From Polyangiaceae bacterium (GTDB lineage: Bacteria; Myxococcota_A; Polyangia; Polyangiales; Houyiibacteriaceae): DNA of 32,378 bases. The first letter of the stretch is position 1. Every line of letters begins with the position of its first letter. This document shows, in pieces, positions 30,311 to 32,378 of this stretch. The notes under the pieces are model-generated. The model was not told the origin of the DNA and searched no databases. It saw only the letters and a list, made by a program, of their open reading frames with translations. Made by a program: the position numbers and the translations under genes. The stretch spans positions 1 through 32,378 of the forward strand of contig JALVDI010000281.1 of assembly GCA_027009115.1 (NCBI GenBank), in the 5' to 3' direction.

Positions 30311-32378
30311 GTGATCCGCCAGATTCCCGCCGCGCTGCTGCTCGTCGTCCTGGTGGGGCGCACCGGCCAAGCGCAACCTCTCGACCCGAGCGACGTCCCC
30401 GAGCCGCTTCGCCCCTGGGTGGGTTGGGTCCTCGACGGCCACCGAACCTACGGCTGCGCCTGGGTCGGCGGCGAGCAGCACTGCCGTTGGCCTGGCGTGC
30501 TGCGGCTCGACCTCGGCGAGCAGGGAGGCCCTTTTTCCCTGGATGTCGTGACCGACCGCGAGGTCGACGTGGCGCTCCCGGGCGGGCCCGGGATCTTCCC
30601 GCGGGAGGTGACCGTCGACGGCCGATCGAGCCCCTTGCTTCGCGCCTCGGACGGGAGCCCTCGTGTCCGCGTGCCTGCGGGGGCGCACCGCGTCGCGGGC
30701 CGCTTCGAGTTGTCGAGTCTCCCGGAGCTCTTGCCCCTCCCCGACGACCTCGCGCTCGTCTCCCTTCGGCTCGATGGGGAGCCGGTGCGCGCGCGCCGCA
30801 ACGAAGCAGGCGACCTGTGGCTGCGCGCGAGCGCCGCCGAGGAGGGAGTCGGCGAAGGCCACGTCGAGCTGGAGGTCTACCGGAAGCTGAGCGATGGCGC
30901 GCCGTTCACGGTCACCACGCGGCTGGTGGTGCGCGCCTCCGGCGAAGCGCGCGAGATCACCCTCGGGACGGTGGCGCTCGCGGGGCTCACGGTGACCGAG
31001 CTCCGCTCGGACCTCGCGGCGCGCCTGGACGCCGAGACCGGTCAGCTCGTGGCCCAGGTGCGGCCCGGGTCCTTCGAGATCACCGTCGTCGCGCGGTCGG
31101 CTGCCCCTCCGTCGTCGCTCGCGCCGGTCGCGCAGCCGGAGCCCTGGCCACCGCAGGAGATCTGGGTCTGGGAACCCGACGAAGCGCTGCGGCAGGTGGA
31201 GGTGTCCGGCGCCGCGGCCATCGACGCGGCTCGGACGAACCTCCCGGACGACTGGTCTGGGCGCACAGCCTATGTGCTGACGCCCGACCTGACCCTCACC
31301 CTCACCACGACCCGACGCGGAGAGCCGGCTCCTCCCCCGAACGCCTTCGAGTTGGAGCGGGAGATCTGGCTCGACCTCGACGGCGAGGGCGTCACGGGCC
31401 GCGACGAGCTGCACGGGCGCATGAACCGGACCTGGCGTCTGGATCTGCGCGAAGGCGAGCTCGGTCGGGTCGCGATCAACGGAGAGGATCAGCTCATCAC
31501 CGAGGGCGAGTCCGGGCGCGGCGTGGAGGTGCGCAATCGAGACGTGCGCCTGGTCGCCGACTGGCGCCTCGACGAGGGCACGTCGTCGTTTCCGGCGGTG
31601 GGGTGGTCCGAAGACGTGCAGGCGCTGAGCGCCACGCTTCACTTGCCGCCGGGCTGGCAGCTCCTGGGGGCGAGCGGCGTCGACGAGGTTCCCGGCACCT
31701 GGGTCCACAAGTGGAACCTCTGGAGCATCTTCTTCGTGCTCGTCGTGAGCCTGGCGATCGCGCGGCTGTCGAGCGTGTCTCTGGGGTTGCTGGCCCTGCT
31801 CACCCTCACGCTCTGCTACCACGAGCCCGGCGCTCCCTTCGTCGCGTGGATGTTCTTCGTTCCGCTGCTGGCCCTACGGCGCGCGATCCCTGCGGGTCGG
31901 GTGCAGCGGGTCGCCTCGCTGCTGTTCTGGTGCTCGGTCGCGGCGCTCCTCTTGGTCGCCGTGCCCTTCGCGGTCGCCCAGCTCCGCACCAGCCTCTATC
32001 CTTTCACGGCCGAGCAGGGCGGCGGCCGGTTTGGGCTCGCCGGTGCCTTCCGGTCCGTGGACGAAGCCGGGGCGTATGAACCGCCGCCGGCCGCGCCTGC
32101 CGCCGAAGCCGCTCCGGCGGGGGGCGTCTCCGACGACATTGCGGCCTTGTCCTCGGCGCCCGTGAGGCGACGTTCGTCCATGTTGGTGGGCAACGCAGGC
32201 AGCGGCGCGCGGGCCGGCTCCTCGATTTCGAGCGGCTGGGTGGACCCCAACGCCGTCGTTCAGACGGGGCCAGGGATCCCCTCGTGGGGGCGAGGGCGAG
32301 GCTACGAGCTGCGCTGGTCGGGGCCTGTGCGCGCCGACCACCGCTTCCAGCTCTATCTCGTGCCGCCCTGGCTCTTCC
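30311..32378 (+). CDS. Large exported/membrane protein of unknown function, C-terminus cut by the window edge
   Basis: Translated by hand; it is open to the window end (at least 689 residues) and so is absent from the ORF track. GTG 30311 begins the signal peptide IRQIPAALLLVVLVGRTGQAQ. Residues about 23-465 are a beta-rich extracytoplasmic region; its start has TYGCAWVGGEQHCRWPGVLR, with two Cys that could pair. From about 468 there are four hydrophobic spans (SIFFVLVVSLAIARL, LGLLALLTLTLCY, FVAWMFFVPLLALR, LLFWCSVAALLLVAVPFAVA). A low-complexity Ala/Pro/Ser region follows, then VVQTGPGIPSW and YELRWSGPVRADHRFQLYL. I recall large proteobacterial 'hypothetical membrane proteins' with a similar VQTGPG/W.GPV block, but the function is unknown. 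ORFs 30178..32079 (+) and 30290..31822 (-) are shadows of this gene. Confidence 0.85.
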   Translation, partial: MIRQIPAALLLVVLVGRTGQAQPLDPSDVPEPLRPWVGWVLDGHRTYGCAWVGGEQHCRWPGVLRLDLGEQGGPFSLDVVTDREVDVALPGGPGIFPREVTVDGRSSPLLRASDGSPRVRVPAGAHRVAGRFELSSLPELLPLPDDLALVSLRLDGEPVRARRNEAGDLWLRASAAEEGVGEGHVELEVYRKLSDGAPFTVTTRLVVRASGEAREITLGTVALAGLTVTELRSDLAARLDAETGQLVAQVRPGSFEITVVARSAAPPSSLAPVAQPEPWPPQEIWVWEPDEALRQVEVSGAAAIDAARTNLPDDWSGRTAYVLTPDLTLTLTTTRRGEPAPPPNAFELEREIWLDLDGEGVTGRDELHGRMNRTWRLDLREGELGRVAINGEDQLITEGESGRGVEVRNRDVRLVADWRLDEGTSSFPAVGWSEDVQALSATLHLPPGWQLLGASGVDEVPGTWVHKWNLWSIFFVLVVSLAIARLSSVSLGLLALLTLTLCYHEPGAPFVAWMFFVPLLALRRAIPAGRVQRVASLLFWCSVAALLLVAVPFAVAQLRTSLYPFTAEQGGGRFGLAGAFRSVDEAGAYEPPPAAPAAEAAPAGGVSDDIAALSSAPVRRRSSMLVGNAGSGARAGSSISSGWVDPNAVVQTGPGIPSWGRGRGYELRWSGPVRADHRFQLYLVPPWLF

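Overview
The window is about 70% GC and densely coded. It carries a serine/threonine kinase of the HRDxSPxN type, many lipoproteins, a sigma-54 enhancer-binding protein, a MoxR/vWA operon and bacterial mevalonate-pathway genes. Together these suggest a member of the Myxococcota, most likely a Polyangia/Sandaracinaceae-like myxobacterium. This is inference from gene content, not a database match. Long ORFs on the opposite strand of nearly every gene are GC-driven shadows. Two real genes run off the window edges and are therefore missing from the supplied ORF track: diphosphomevalonate decarboxylase at the left, and a large signal-peptide/membrane protein at the right.

Layout. (1) 1-2961, minus strand: an isoprenoid operon of polyprenyl synthase, mevalonate kinase and diphosphomevalonate decarboxylase. 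(2) 2962-3139: a divergent control region with a 16-bp tandem repeat. (3) 3140-8087, plus strand: three tandem AIM24-family genes, a signal-peptide protein joining a degenerate 5'-nucleotidase-like part to a probable outer-membrane beta-barrel, and a small PPC-like lipoprotein. (4) 8234-13341: an overlapping operon of a TPR/PEGA-like membrane protein, a transmembrane Ser/Thr kinase and two paralogous lipoproteins. (5) 13510-15454: a small lipoprotein, a DUF1648-like membrane protein and a RimK-associated retropepsin-like protein. (6) 15534-17943: a GAF-AAA+-Fis sigma-54 activator facing a four-repeat DUF1508 (YegP-like) lipoprotein. The intergenic DNA holds a sigma-54 promoter, an inverted repeat and a sigma-70-like promoter, and a strong terminator follows the lipoprotein gene. 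(7) 18071-25324: a five-gene operon of two unrecognised proteins, a MoxR/RavA AAA+ ATPase, a vWA protein and a TPR/HEAT-repeat protein. It resembles the MoxR-vWA-bpX 'ternary' conflict systems predicted in social and multicellular bacteria, and is the best candidate for a little-described system here. (8) 29927-25470, minus strand: a five-gene operon of metallophosphoesterase, MutY, a small membrane protein and an ABC-2/NatAB-like exporter. (9) 29928-30310: a gene-free stretch with a 9-bp minisatellite and a degenerate repeat pair. (10) 30311 to the end: the truncated membrane protein.

Two themes cross regions. Several transcription-unit-leading genes have a TANNNT-like -10 box exactly 6 nt before a GTG start and no clear Shine-Dalgarno, which suggests leaderless mRNAs. 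Many genes overlap or abut within operons, in two cases with a CTGA junction where a CTG codon would give a near-ideal signal peptide.
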